Assembly (NCBI GenBank): GCA_008933995.1
Contig: WARS01004318.1
Coordinates: 1,881,589-1,945,588 of the forward strand
Direction of reading: 5' to 3'
Source: Datnioides undecimradiatus
Lineage: Eukaryota; Chordata; Actinopteri; Lobotiformes; Datnioididae
DNA length: 64,000 bases
A program made the position numbers and the translations under genes. Of this stretch, positions 1 to 17,700 are shown piece after piece (the stretch's first letter is position 1; every line of letters begins with the position of its first letter). The notes under the pieces were generated by a model that was not told the origin of the DNA, did no database searches, and was given only the letters and a program-made list of their open reading frames with translations.

Positions 1-3000
1 GCAGCAGTTTTACCTTTCACACTCTGAATACATCAACTGACGATACATACAGGTATGTAAGACGGAGCGCAGCGGTGTGATTGTTCTCTGCTCTCATGGG
101 AGTCTGCACACAGGCCGTGCTGTTTATGATGCAGGTGCAAAATGAGAAAGAAGCCCTCCTCCCTAAGGCAGTGAAACTTAATGCAACACTGCAAGCAACA
201 CTTCATTTCACAACTGAAACTATTGTTATTTGCACTTGGTTGTTAACATTGTGGCAAATGCCCGCATGCTGATGTGCCAAGTGACGAAAGATATCTTCAT
301 TATCTTCTCGAATGAATCCACTCGAAAAGAAACTGAACAGCTTCCTCACACAAACAGTCTACAGAGCACATGAATCTGCAAAACTTTCCTAAATGTTGCT
401 TTTCAGTAAAACACAGCGTGAAGTCTGCGATCGTGCTGCTGAAATTCCGATATCTGGTGATAGTCCTTGCCGTTGTGAAAGTGTTCTGAATATCTTTTGG
501 GGTTTGGACTGATGGTCGGGACAAAATGTGACGTTTGAAGCCACGTGGGAGCTTCTAATGGTTATTTTATTGACCCAACAATTCACTTAGAAGTCAAGAA
601 AATGCTGTGCAGAGGAAGAAATAACACAAAACAACGGACACGTTATTCAAAAATGTCTCAGGTATGAAAACAACTATTACCTGCAGCCACTGCCTACAGG
701 TCTGTATTTGTCTCTATTTGTCTGTGCAAATAAACAACATTTCAAACATTGTTTAAGCACACCAATATTATGTGGTACAAGTACAGGAAAACCACTGTGC
801 TGCTGAAATGCTGACCAACTCGCCATCAGCTCCTCTGTGGTTGAATTCTACACTGTCACAAACGCCAATAAGCGCCGCTTCGATCGCAAGCAGGCCCGAG
901 TGCCAGCGTACACAGTTTTTCTTTTTGATGTTAATGTATTTAAGAACAGGGGGCTGGCAGCAAGAAGGGATATAGCAGTTAGTAATGAGGGTGAAATTAG
1001 TTCAGAAGTGCTCGTCTCAGCTACGACTTAATCTACTGAGTGATGAGATCCAAGGTCACATCTGGAGCTTCAGCTGTTTTACAGTGCAAATGTCCCGGAG
1101 GCTGCGATTAAACCCAGTGAAATGACAGAAAGATGAGAGATGTGGTGTTTGAGATCTGTCCCCACATGAACACAAGCAGTTAAAGTTGATTCAAACCAAA
1201 CCAGTCAGGACTTCATATAAGAACAATGTAGGAAGGCTCCCACTTCCACTTTCCACTTTAAATACAGAAGTTTTCTGAAAAACACAATGATGTGAGCGAA
1301 TCGCGGCTGAGGAAACAAGTACGCTACATCCTGAAATCCCCTCCTGTGAACTTTAAGGGAAAATGTGTGTTTGACTTAGTTATTGTGATTTTTAGGGACA
1401 AGGTTTGACTGTTTTAGCTGACTGTCAGTCAGTTCTTAAGACTGTCAGCAGGAGGCCTTGTAGTATTTGTTGGCTTGCTTAATAAACCAAATGTGAACTA
1501 GAAAAAAGCCAAAAATCTGCCCTGATTGGTCCGTCGTACCCCCACAATAAGGCTAACTATTCCTCAAATTTACCTGTTTTGCTATTAATATAATACTTTT
1601 AACAAACTATTTCAGCTATTCTACATTAAAATTGAACTTAAACTCTCAGTATAAAAGATCGTCTCATGTTTTCAGTTAAAGTAAAAGTGATTCACCTTTC
1701 TCTGATATCACTTTAGCTGTTTACGTTAGCTTCATCTTTGCCTGAGTCGGTAAAGTGATGCTAGTGCTGATGAGTTAGCCGGGAGCGAGGCTCATCTGCT
1801 CTCTGTCAACAGTGAGTCTGATCCTGGTCAGCAAAATCAGCACCAAAGCAGGTCAGCACTGTACTTCTGTCCTTCACAACGAGATGAGTGCTGCAACACC
1901 TTCAGATTAAAGAAGTAAAATCCTAAGATTATTGAAAATACAGACACATGTTCAAGGGGAAACTGAGACTTGAGCGTTCTTGTACCTTTCACTCAGGAGC
2001 AGGCGTGTAAATGTAGTTTAATTGTCATTTGACATGTGGATTATTCAGCAGAGACCATAACAAACATCACTTATCAATGACATTTGGCCACTATCTCTAC
2101 TGTTTATGTCCGACGCTCAGGCAGCTACTTTAACCATGTCTTCATCATTTTAGCTCACCGTTTAGCATTTTACCATTTAAATGGCAGCATTTGAGCTATT
2201 TACTCATTGTTTCAACCCATCCTGACCTTTTTTCTACTTCATTTAATCCTAATTTTACTTTTAAACTGTTTTCTAATACCACCCAGACCCCTCGGTCCAA
2301 AAAGAGCTATGTTTACGGTCCGTTACCCTAAAAAGATCAAAACTAATTTCAGGTTTATTTTAGGAGCTGGGCGTGTGCGTGTGAATCTTTTTATTAGGGG
2401 ATGTTTGTGTTTCACAGCAGTGTATCTCCATCTACGCTGCTTGAGTTTAAAGTAGAAAGCTGGAAGCTTGCACAGCGCGCTACAGCTGCAAGAAGCACGT
2501 TTTTTTTTTTTTATTCACCACATCCTTCACTCCGTAACCACAAACAGAGGGAAGGTTTAATTCACGTCTGTGGGAAAATAACCTAATGTAACGTCCAGCA
2601 CGCGTTTCACTCCATTTTCAGTAATGCTGTGCTAAACTCTGCGCGCTGTGCTGTTTGTATATCTGTGGGTAAACAGTGGCAAATGAGGAAGTGATATTTG
2701 TGACTCTTTCTAATTTCCATGTTCTTCATTCATGTCGAGGGTTTGCAAACCGACAGCTGCATCGCAAGTGAGCACATACAGTTTGTTAACCAGGAGCTGA
2801 AGTATTAAAGCTGCTGGTGTGTGATGTTCACATGCAGCCCCTCTGAAACCCCGCTGAAGCTTTGACATGGAGCGCTGTGCGTACCTCTGCACTTTTCACA
2901 TTTTCATTTACCCTGATGTTTGTGTTCTGGAGCATTTGAGCTCCAAAAACACAGTTTGGTGACGTTTTATTGCCCTGGAAGTGTGTGAAATGTTTACACG

Positions 3001-3660
3001 TTAAAGATCTACGCAACACAAAATGATTGTTATGCAGCGTGGACCTGTGACCACTTGTTTCACAGCTTTACCCTCCCTCAGTCCTAGATAAGTCTGTCAG
3101 TATATGGAGCTCTATAAGAAGTGATAGAGATACAACCCAGAAAACGTGACATTTGTTAAGCCGCTCTTCATATTTCCTGCACAGACCTGAGAATGGCGCC
3201 AATTTTCTCATCTAACTCTTATAAGTTCCCTAAAATGTTGAACTGATCCTTTAATAAGTTTGTAAAACACTTGCATTCATTTGTATTAAAGAGGTTGTAT
3301 AAATAAAGTTTTGTGGGATAATCGTCATCTACACTTTTGTCACCGCTTTATTGATTATTCAGAGTCGACAAGGTGCAAAATCAGCCTGTGTTATACGTAA
3401 TATTTCCGTCTAAATGACAGACAGTCACAAATCATCTTTTGACTTCCTAAAGTTAATCTCATGACCCTCCCAGAACCGCAGATGGGGAGCATCACTCTAC
3501 AAACTGTGCTGCCTCTTCAGCGCGTCGACACCTCAGAGAGGAGCAGCTCCGAGCTCTTGCAGATCACATTCTTCTCCAACGTGCGCTGTGAAGTGACATG
3601 TTTGCAGAGGAAATCCTAGTTTTTCGTCTCAGTTTTTAATTTTTCTTTGTCCCTGCATAG
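1..3660. other. Upstream non-coding region, no gene recognised
   Basis: Open frames here are all under 85 codons and show no domain resemblance or splice-consistent extension. A T-rich run lies near 2500-2512. An untranslated grap2 first exon is probably hidden in this region. Confidence 0.6.
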
Positions 3661-8361
<4,701 letters not shown>

Positions 8362-8775
8362 GAAAACACCCCTGGGGCGACGCACGCAGACTCGCTCCGT
8401 GGCTGCTGCTGCTGCGCCGGCCCTCACATCGTGTTTTTGAACATGAACACCGAGCAGTCAATGACTCATCAGGATGCCGGTGCACAAAGACGGAGTCAGT
8501 CAGTGTTTTCAGATAATAATCACATGTATATGCTGCCACTCAGTGTGGTGCTTGCTGAACATTTGATGTGTGCCGGCGGCCGTGTTGACACGTCTGACAG
8601 CAGAGTATTTATTTTCAAAGTGCTCGCCTGCCGCTGCTGCTCACGTTGTTAGTGTGCTCATATTTTTATACCACGACAGGTTTTATCTGAATAGTTCAGC
8701 AGATTCTGCTCAAAGTAGACGTGTAACCTCCTCGCTGCTCATTGAGTTGGAAATAAAAAACGAATGATCACATAT
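8362..8775 (+). other. grap2: grap2 3' untranslated region
   Basis: Follows the TGA at 8359-8361 and runs to just beyond the AATAAA at 8752-8757. It has no coding pattern. The end point is an estimate. Confidence 0.6.
8752..8757 (+). terminator. Polyadenylation signal AATAAA for grap2
   Basis: First canonical AATAAA after the grap2 stop, 390 bp downstream. Confidence 0.6.
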
Positions 8776-9544
8776 TTGAATCTAATCTAATGTAAACTGA
8801 ACTCTGAGTGATGAAATTCTTCCAAAAACCTACTTAAGATTTTTTTTTTCCATTTGAACCACATTAGATTCTTTTATTTTCATATTTCTGCAGAAGCCTG
8901 AAGTTGATTTTAATGTTTTTGAGGTGATTTTTCCAGCCAAGATCACAGCTGCAGCCACAAACAAACCAGAAGTAGGAGAGTTAACCTTCAAAATAAAAGC
9001 AGCACAGCCTGCATCTGAATGAAGCACCTGTTCCCCACCTGTCCTAAAAAACATGTGACTTACTGATTAAAATGATCAAGTTTAATCCACATCTGCCACG
9101 TTGAAGCACAAAAATCCACTTAAAGTGTTTGTTTGTGTCTGTGACAGACTCAGTTTGTTGGGCCTTAACATGATGAACCAGAGTCTGTGTGTGTCTGTGA
9201 AACCTGGTGACAGCTGTGAGAGCTGCTGTGCTGCAGGAAGACGTCTGTGGAGACGTGAGTGAGCGTTGGAGAGCGGAGCTGTGCAGAGTTTGTTGCTGTG
9301 GAGGACAGAAACCGTAGCTCAGCGTCTCTGAAAGATCAGAAACCAAACGGTTCATAGCTGCACATCTCTGACCTGTGGCAGCAACACGTCACACAACACA
9401 CAGCTCAGCTCTCACAGGCCGCCTCTGTCGGGTCAGGACGCGCTGAAGTTGTGGCTAGCTGTTGCTACAAACGGATGCTAAGGCACCATAATAGCAGCCA
9501 TTAGGCCGAGGCTGATGTGTTTATGATTTTATAGCTTTTAAAGT

Positions 9545-9548
<4 letters not shown>

Positions 9549-9599
<51 letters not shown>
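9549..9599 (+). repeat. (CA)n microsatellite
   Basis: 51 bp of uninterrupted CA. Confidence 0.98.
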
Positions 9600-9601
<2 letters not shown>

Positions 9602-10399
9602 CTGTGGCAACTTGCTTACAGACACTCGTCACACTTGACAGACAGAAACATGTGGGCAGATCAAAACAACACACCCACTGTGTGTGCACATGACGTGGTC
9701 ACAGGACTCTTTTCATCTTTCATCACCTGAATGCAGCATGAAATTGACCGCCTATAATTTATACTGTTAATTAAAATCATTCATTTTTAGAGACGTTCTG
9801 ACAGTTTTCTTCATTAATTAGTGAATCAAACAGGCTCACGCTCTCTTTTCTGACTCTCTGTCACCATTTAGTTTTTATTTTCACCTGCAGCTGACGACAC
9901 ACCCTCTGTTGTTACCGTAACCGCCACATCAACCATTCAAGACAAAACCAGGTTACCGAGAAGTCCTGCTGTTTAAATCCAGTTTACAAAAACAAAGACG
10001 GCGGATTCACAGAAAGCAGCAGATGCAGGGTTGGAGGAGGCTGCTACACCATCTGCAAACACTAAAACCATTTTTAATCATCACGTCCTGAAGTTTGCAT
10101 CAACTTTTAATCTGTGGTCGTTTCTTTTTGAAGTCACACCTTCACCAGAGTAAAAGAACCAGTGCAGCAGATCAAGAATCCTCCTTTAAAACTCCTCCAG
10201 AAGTTAAAGCGTAGACGTTTCATCGGGAAAATGTGGTTAAAGTGTGGTTAAAGTAATACATGAAACACGTCATGGGTGGTGTTTGACATCTGATAGGTTT
10301 AAAGAAATGAAAAACAAGTCACATTCTCTGTGTTTCATGATGTTCCTCATACTCTAACATACTTTTGATATAAAATCTCTATATGAAAATCTCAGTTAA

Positions 10400-11085
10400 A
10401 TGTAAATGAGTAAAAACTACAGTGGCTCTCTGAAAGTGAAGAAGCATGAAAAGTAAAATCTTTAAAGTGTACAGTACTTGAGTACTTGTGCGTGTTCCTT
10501 TCCACCGTCTGTTTATTAATACACAGAATGTGCAGTATTGGTTAAAATAGTGTATTTTAAGTATTTTCCATAAGATATTTACCGTGAGAAAAGAAAGTAA
10601 AGGTGGCTTTAACTTTACTTAAGTAAAAGTACTAATACCACTCTGAGAAAATAGTGTTAGAAATAATAAATCATGTTCACAGAGTATCTGTAAGTTTATG
10701 TAGTTATACTGTAATACACATTATCTTATGATTATTAGGACTCGTGCTTTGATGTTAAAGTAGGATTTTGCTGTTGGAGCTGGTTGTTTCAGCTCATTCT
10801 GAACATGTTTTGTCGTCAGACTGCAACTGATGATGCTTTTCATCTGTAATTCCTCTGCTGATTGTTCGCTCTGTGGAAATGGTGAGAGAGGTGGTGACGA
10901 CACCGGCACAACGCTTGTTTCAGTTCAAAGCTCAACGTTAGCTGTTAAATAAAAAAAAAAAAAAGATACTCAAAGGTTTTATATAGTAACAAGCTGCCAA
11001 TTGAATATAAAAGTAAATATAAGAGTAAAATGTACAGTATTTTAGTTAGAGATGTGCTTGAGTAAATGTGTTAGTTACTTTGCAT
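10400..11085 (-). repeat. Interspersed repeat copies of the ACTTAAGTAAAAGTA type
   Basis: Diagnostic phrases are acagtacttgagtacttgtg at about 10470, cttaagtaaaagtactaata at about 10619 and gtgcttgagtaaatgtg at about 11053. These are the reverse of the order in the copy at 53.9 kb, so the orientation is inverted. Probably two adjacent, eroded copies of a teleost dispersed element. Confidence 0.65.
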
Positions 11086-11199
11086 TAGAAAGGTGTAAAC
11101 ATATCGGATTATATCGGGTTAGTGAGTTCAAGGAGACACGGTGTCGCGAAATGTAACTTTATTTTGAAGGTTTTCTAACAGGAAGTGTGATAAAGTGAT

Positions 11200-11325
11200 G
11201 GGCTTTACGCCGCTACGTCCCGCCCCCTGCCTCTCACCTGCGCACCTGCCTACCTGCGCGCACAGGTATCCCTGAGCAGGCGAGCAGCGGACCGGGAGCG
11301 ACCGCGGGGGAAACTTGAATCTGTC
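11200..11325 (+). promoter_or_regulatory. fam83f proximal promoter / 5' UTR with Sp1 site and E-box cluster
   Basis: GC-rich stretch directly upstream of the ATG. It has CCCGCCCCC at 11219-11227 (Sp/KLF type), CACCTG at 11235-11240 and 11243-11248, TACCTG at 11251-11256 and its inverse CAGGTA at 11263-11268. No TATA box was seen. The transcription start is not resolved. Confidence 0.55.
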
Positions 11326-11799
11326 ATGGCGGAGTCTCAGCTGCTGTGCCTGGACGACGAGCACGTCAACGAGAAGGTCCCGGAGTCCAGACCGGAGTTT
11401 TACTACAGCGAGGAGCAGCGGGCCGCCCTGGAGCAGCTCCTCAGGAACGGAGACGGCGCCTTCAAGATGCGGCTCAAAGAGGACAACATCAAGGACTTTC
11501 TGTCCGCGCGGGAGGTCCGCTTCATCCGGAAAACCTTTCAGGAGTACGACACCGACAGCGACTCCGAGACCGGAGACCACGAGAAGTCCAAAGGGTCCTC
11601 CAGCGCGGACTCCGGGGTTCACTCCACCTACTGGCCCCAGATGTCCGACACCGAGGTGCCGTCTCTGGACATCGGCTGGCCGGGCAGCAGCGGCGTCTAC
11701 AAGGGGGTGACCCGGGTGTCCGTGTACACGCATCCACCCCGCGAGCCCGGGCCGCACATCAAGGAGGTGGTGAGGAGGCTCATCCAGGAGGCGCACAAG
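11326..11799 (+). CDS. fam83f: fam83f coding exon 1
   Basis: Encodes residues 1-158, the first half of DUF1669, including the family signature SDTEVPSLDIGW and HIKEVVRRLIQEAHK. Very GC-rich, as usual for a promoter-proximal exon. Donor AAG|gtaact, phase 0. Confidence 0.95.
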
Positions 11800-14700
11800 G
11801 TAACTGTATGAAGACTGCACACTAAAACAAACACAAACACACAGAAACTCAATATTTGGGACAGTTTGGCCGCAAAAAGGTTTAATTTCTCAGATAAAAT
11901 GAAAGAAGCATCAGTTTTCACCTGATTCTTATACTAATAAATTGTGTAAAAGTACATTTATTAAAGAGATGTAATTATCTTTTTTGTCTTCATTCATCAG
12001 TTAATCCCGGTTTTAAATGAATGTTATAGTGGAAAATGGCCTTCCTATGCGTCAGAGTCAATGCTAAGGTCTTCAAACATCAGCCAGCAATTTACTAATT
12101 TCTAAAATATATTTGGATCTGTATATACTCACATTTGAGAAACAACAATTACAGATTATTTTGCAGTTTGCTTGGTTTGCGTGTGTAAAGAATTAGATTT
12201 ACAGAGCAAATTGGATTCACTGAACCCCAGAGCCCGGCTTTAAACTCAGGTTGACCTGAAACACATTTACAACTCCGCAGTGTAAATAAAACTACCTGTG
12301 CAATAAAACTTTAACAGTAGCCTCTTGTCCTACATGTAGAAAGTCCTTGACCCATCTGCGGCAGAATAATAACTACCGGTTGGCTACTGGTGATCATGTG
12401 ATAAAGAGCCTCGGGCTGATGTGTCTTCGTGAATGAGAAACATAATGAAGTTTAAATAACGCTGCTGGCTAAATGCATTTAATACTGATACACACTTGAT
12501 TTTTAACCTAAACATGTGCAGGTTTTGTCAAAACCAAACCAGACTGGCCCAAAGAGCCACGTGACTATGACCAAGAGCACATCTGATCCGACGAGTCAGC
12601 AGTCTGAAGGCTGAGATCAGTTGGTTGAGTGAGCCTGGTGTGCTCTGGCATGGCTGCAACACAAACCTGCAGCCACACGGCTCCATTATGGAACAGTTTG
12701 GACATGTCTGCCGTAAACAAAAGCCTGGAGTTTGTCTTTAACTGAGAGGCAGTTTAAATGTTGGTGGAGACAGGAGTAGAAGAACTCATTATTTATAAGA
12801 TAATTCATTAATTTACACCTTTTCTGCTTAAAAACAACACCTTTTTAATGTATTAATAGTTTTTTTATGATTAAAATGAAGGAAATATGCCTTGGGAAGC
12901 CTTTAACAGGACCAAAGTCTCATTTGCAGCTGCATTAACATGTTTAATGAGCTGCAGTTGCACAGCTGATTAGCAGGCCGATGTCAGCAGTGCTGTCTTC
13001 TCTCTGGATGTTTGTTTGGTGGCTCGTTCAACAAGCTAACCTGCAGGACATGATGTGTGCTCATGTTTGTGAGTGTCATAAGATTAGCTTAGCAGAAAAG
13101 CACATGCCGTCATTCAGCTGTGGTTCCTGCTGTTGTGTAACACTTTGCAGGTAGTGACCATCCTTCGTCTGCTCTGCCAGTGACCCAACGCTGACATGAC
13201 GGCTTTATGCAGCATTTCATTGGCTGAATCAGAATCAGTTATCTGAGCAGACGAAGAATGAAATGAGATGTGTTGTTTTAATGCAAAACAAGTGCCTGCT
13301 AATCTAATTTCAGCTGTACTTCAAGTATCATGTCAGTATCATCGTGTGTATCTTTTGATCATTTCATAGAAAGAGAGCTTAGTTTTTCGTGTGTGTCTGT
13401 TTGTGTCTGTTTTACATTGATACTATTTACAGATTGACGACAAACTCTGATATAAAAACCATCTTGGCTGCGTCTCTTTACACTTTCGATCTTTAGATAT
13501 CAGGAATCTCTTTTTATTAGAGCCCCAAATTCACAATTACAATTCATTATTGATTATAGATATGAAGTTAACTTATCTCGGGTTTATCTTTAGGGCTAAA
13601 TTATTTTAATTGTATCTGGATATTTTAAACTAACAGGAAACAGTGTGTGTGTTTGTAATGAATATGTTCCCTGGACTACAGACAAATCAATGTCTTTTCT
13701 ACTAACCCTCTAGTAGATACACTAATTGCATGTGGGCATAAATACAAAGTGTCATTGTTGCACCTGTTGTCCTGAAGATGATTGTGATTTATCTTGTTTT
13801 TTATTTGTCGCTTATAATGTTGTGTACAACAGAGCAAAAAAGAAAGAACAGAAACGGCCCCGGGCAGTCGCAACCATCCCTCCATAACCTACAGCAATCT
13901 AAAGTATGTTGTACTGTTATACGACTGTTATACAAAACTATTTTACCTTTTTACAAAACCAAAATATATTTAAAATACCTTTCAAATTTAATTTGTGTAT
14001 GCAGAATTATATTTTGCACATGCAAAATTTTCCATTAATGCGTAAAAGCAGGGAAGGGTTGAGCTTGCTCTCGGCATCAGTTATAAATCGACATCATCGG
14101 GAGAGTCATATACGCAAGTTTTGACAAGCTGAGTCATACGTGGTGCAGATGGTGACGGTAAAGCGGCTCTAAATGTCAGCTCAGATCAGGACTTGCAGCG
14201 CTGTGATAAAGACTTGTTCAGTCCTGATTCCAGTTCCTGCAGCCAGGTTTAAGGTTGGTACTCAAAAAGGTTCTTTATCTTCCTCTCGCCCACTCAGAGT
14301 TTCCCACGCCTGCCTCTGATTGGTTGACCTCCGAGGTATGCAAACTTAAGCTACGGGGCAGAATGTTCATCTGTGATTGGTCTGAGGTGCCGCACCAGAG
14401 GCTATAGTTGCAGAGTAAGCTGATCAGTGTTGCTCTAACTGGCACAAAGGACGCACAAAGTTCCTCTGTTTCGAGGTGTGTAAGGCAGTAAAGTGTCCGG
14501 ACAAGACAGTGCGACGCACTGAGGGACCGGTTAGTCAGAGCTCTGTGTCAGCGGTCATGCTGCAGAGCTGTTATGGGTGAATAATTAAACATACTTTGAC
14601 ACATTTCTTAATCCTCTTTATTTATCTGTGCACAGTAAGCGACTTAGAGCCCTGACAGCTCAATTAGCTGATCACATGCCGAGATTGCTCCCCTTAAGGT

Positions 14701-17700
14701 GAAGTAAATCATCTATTCCTGAACGTCTGCTAAACACTTGAGAGTTTCCGCATTTCAGTACCCCGAAGTTCGACTTGTCACTGTTATATTTAAAGAACAG
14801 GCGTGCATGCACTTATCTTCAATCAGGAGGCGAAGCCAAGCTATGTGATTTATGTTAAAAACGAGCCGAGCATGCAGAAATGATTTTTGGGCCAGGTGGG
14901 TCTGTATGTGACAGGTGGTGGATCGTGTTATTTCTGGTTGAACTACATTCAACTGGAAGAGTTGCTTTGCAGAAAATGACGTCATTTCAATCCACATGCA
15001 GTCTTAGAGTCTTATATTTGAACAAAGCAGTGAAAAGTTGGGTGACATCGCCGCTTATCTCCGCTTGCTGGACACCAGTTTCTCAAAGGAAAGGCCCAAT
15101 GACACCTCCAAATTGTCGATCCTCTTGTTTTCTAATCCCTTTATTGTTTAAATAAGTACTAGAAAAAACGATAGAAAGTAACATAATATCACAGTCATCA
15201 AGCGATTTCTAAGATGCCACAACTCAGCTGTGAGGAAGTGTTTTGACGAAGTATAGAAGTAACTTAACATATCCATTAAAATGATGAATGAATGAATGAA
15301 TGAATGACCTAAGTTAAGGGGTTTATCGCCTAATACAGCCTAGCTTTTATCAATTCATCCTGAGGACAACATGAAGCTCTGTACTAAAGTTCATTACAAT
15401 GCATGTTAAACTCGTCATATCAACTAAAACCTATGTCAGTCTTATGGTAACAGTAGAGGAAAGTCAGTAGGATTCATCCTCTGGGAGCAATGAGCTTCTA
15501 CAAAATCACCAAATAGTTGATGAGATATGTTAGTCTAGACCAAAAGTGTTGGACCAACGTTGCTGCTACCAAGGCAAAAGTAACCCTTTTAATCCTAAAA
15601 GTTATAAAACTGGTTGATTTACACTGAAAGAAGTGTAACTGCTTCTTTCCCTGAACAGTTATTTATCTCAATAGACAGTGTAAACCTCCCCTTTTCTTCA
15701 TTTGGACTAGTTTACTTTTTAATAATGGCGTAATTTAAAATTCTGCTGTCACATGTTAAGTTGTATGCCAGGAAAACTTGTTTGGAGGCTTTTGGATCAG
15801 GCCAAACATGTACACCAGAGCCGCAATAAGGAAATGGAAAAATCCTCACATGATCTGTCTGAACTGCACTCAGGGATATTAAAAGCATGGCATGGCTGTA
15901 AAACACCTCCGCCGCAAATGATCATCATGTTTGTTTAATGAAATGTAGTATCAGAGACACACTTAAAGTAGGAGCATACTAAAATGCAAAGTGCATGAGT
16001 TGTGTGAGATCCTGCACTGTTTTATAATGGTTCTGAGGACACACTACTGTTGAAGTAATTAGCAGTACACTTTTGTATTGTAGCCGTTGGTGGACGGTGT
16101 CCAAACTATCTTGAGTAACATTTTAATCACCTGGAAAAACAAGTTTCACTGAGGTTTCAACAGTTAACTTCCTCAGTAAATGATGTGCTTAAATTTTATA
16201 TCACAACAATTATGACAAGTCAGTGGCTGAGAGGCAGTGACAGCGGGAGTGGTGAAAACCTTTATGGGTCTTAATGTTGCAAGGGGCGTGTTCAACTGTT
16301 GGCTGCGAGAGGTAAATTTGAACCCAGGCACCCAGGAATAACCAGATGTGACATGAGTAACGTGCGCATGGCTCATAAATCTTCACCAACCTGTTTGTTT
16401 GGAGTTATTTTACATGAAATAGACTATACAAGAAAGAATATGTGTGGGTGAATCCTTTTGTGAGCGCAGTGTGAGAACACGATCAAGAGGATTTCATACA
16501 ACCAAGCGTTTAGCTGTGTTGTTCAGTAATGCAGTGCTGAAGGATGAATTCAGTTCCTTTAAGTAAAATTAGCAATCTTTACTTAAAAAAACACTGACCA
16601 TTTTAAAGCCATTTTAATACAACATATATGTACACATATTGAGCCAGTTTGCAGCGGACCATCATATGCATGTGAAGAACCGTTACCAAGTGAAATGATT
16701 GATGAAATATTGTTAAATACATGAAATTGTTAGCCAACATTGATGGATAAATAGCTGATGGATGCAGCTGGTATCTTTGATGGATAAATGTAAGCAGGAC
16801 TTATTCTGACAAAAAAAAAAAGAAAGTTGTTATTAAACTAGAACAGTTGGCTTCATTTAAAGCTTCACCTTGTGTTCCCCAGGTGGTGGCCATAGTCATG
16901 GACCACCTGACAGATCTGCAGATCCTCCAGGATCTGCTGGATGCCTCATCTCGTCGTGGGGTGGCAGTCTACATCGTACTGGAGGCCACGGGAGTGCCCT
17001 ACTTCCTGGATATGTGTGCTCGGCTGCAGATTAATGCAGTGCATCTACGGGTGAGGAGTGAGCTCTGCAAATACAGGAGAGCATGATGAGTGCTGCAGAG
17101 GGATTAGGCTGGCTGACACAATGCACAAAGAGCAAATGAGCAAGGAAAGTTTCAACAAAAGCAGTCAGTGGGTCACTGCTCTTCCTCCTTCAGTAGACAA
17201 TGGCAGCTACTGTTATAATTACCATGGATTAAAAAGTTTCATGTATCATTTGTCATACTCTCAAGGGAATTCCTGACAAGCGAAAGGCAATATGACCTCA
17301 AAGGTGTTTGATTTCCTGGTGTTATAAGACTCGCTTGCCTGTTAAAACATGATAAGTTGTTTGTCCTGAAAATTATATTCACCACTCCATTCTGCTCATT
17401 TTAAGGGTTAGTGCCTCCAACCTGCAAATAATTTCAGCTTTGTGTGCCAAGATTGATCATATCTCTGCTACAGCATTACAATAGAAACAAAGGAATTTCA
17501 TTTGTGGCGCTTAAAGCATTGAAAAACAACATTTTGAAAACTCAACACCACTTTCTTTGCACAAAAAGGTGTTTAGTAATTATTTTAAATCCACACAAGC
17601 ATCATCCAAAGTTTGTAAAATGTTTTTACATTTTTTTGATCAAATTATCAGTAACTTACTTGCAAAAGAAATAGTCAAATGGCTGAAACTGCTATGGATA

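Larger units (their letters stand above)
8776..11199. other. grap2-fam83f intergenic region
   Basis: About 2.4 kb without a recognisable gene. It holds the (CA)n at 9549-9599 and repeat copies at 10.4-11.1 kb. Confidence 0.7.
11800..16882 (+). other. fam83f intron 1
   Basis: 5.1-kb GT-AG intron. Holds a hairpin-forming pair of arms at 13160-13260, a CCAAT-containing stretch at 14.3-14.6 kb, a tetranucleotide repeat at 15.28 kb and an eroded repeat at 15.33-15.57 kb. No coding exon was seen inside. Confidence 0.85.

Noticed and set aside
9501-9689. Open frame with a poly-Cys-Val run
   Set aside because: Translation of the (CA)n microsatellite; the same applies to 59466-59651 and 42998-43228.
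11128-11820. 230-codon minus-strand open frame and several plus-strand frames over fam83f exon 1
   Set aside because: They are shadows of a GC-rich real exon. The frame starting at 11326 alone carries the FAM83 signatures and the correct splice phase.
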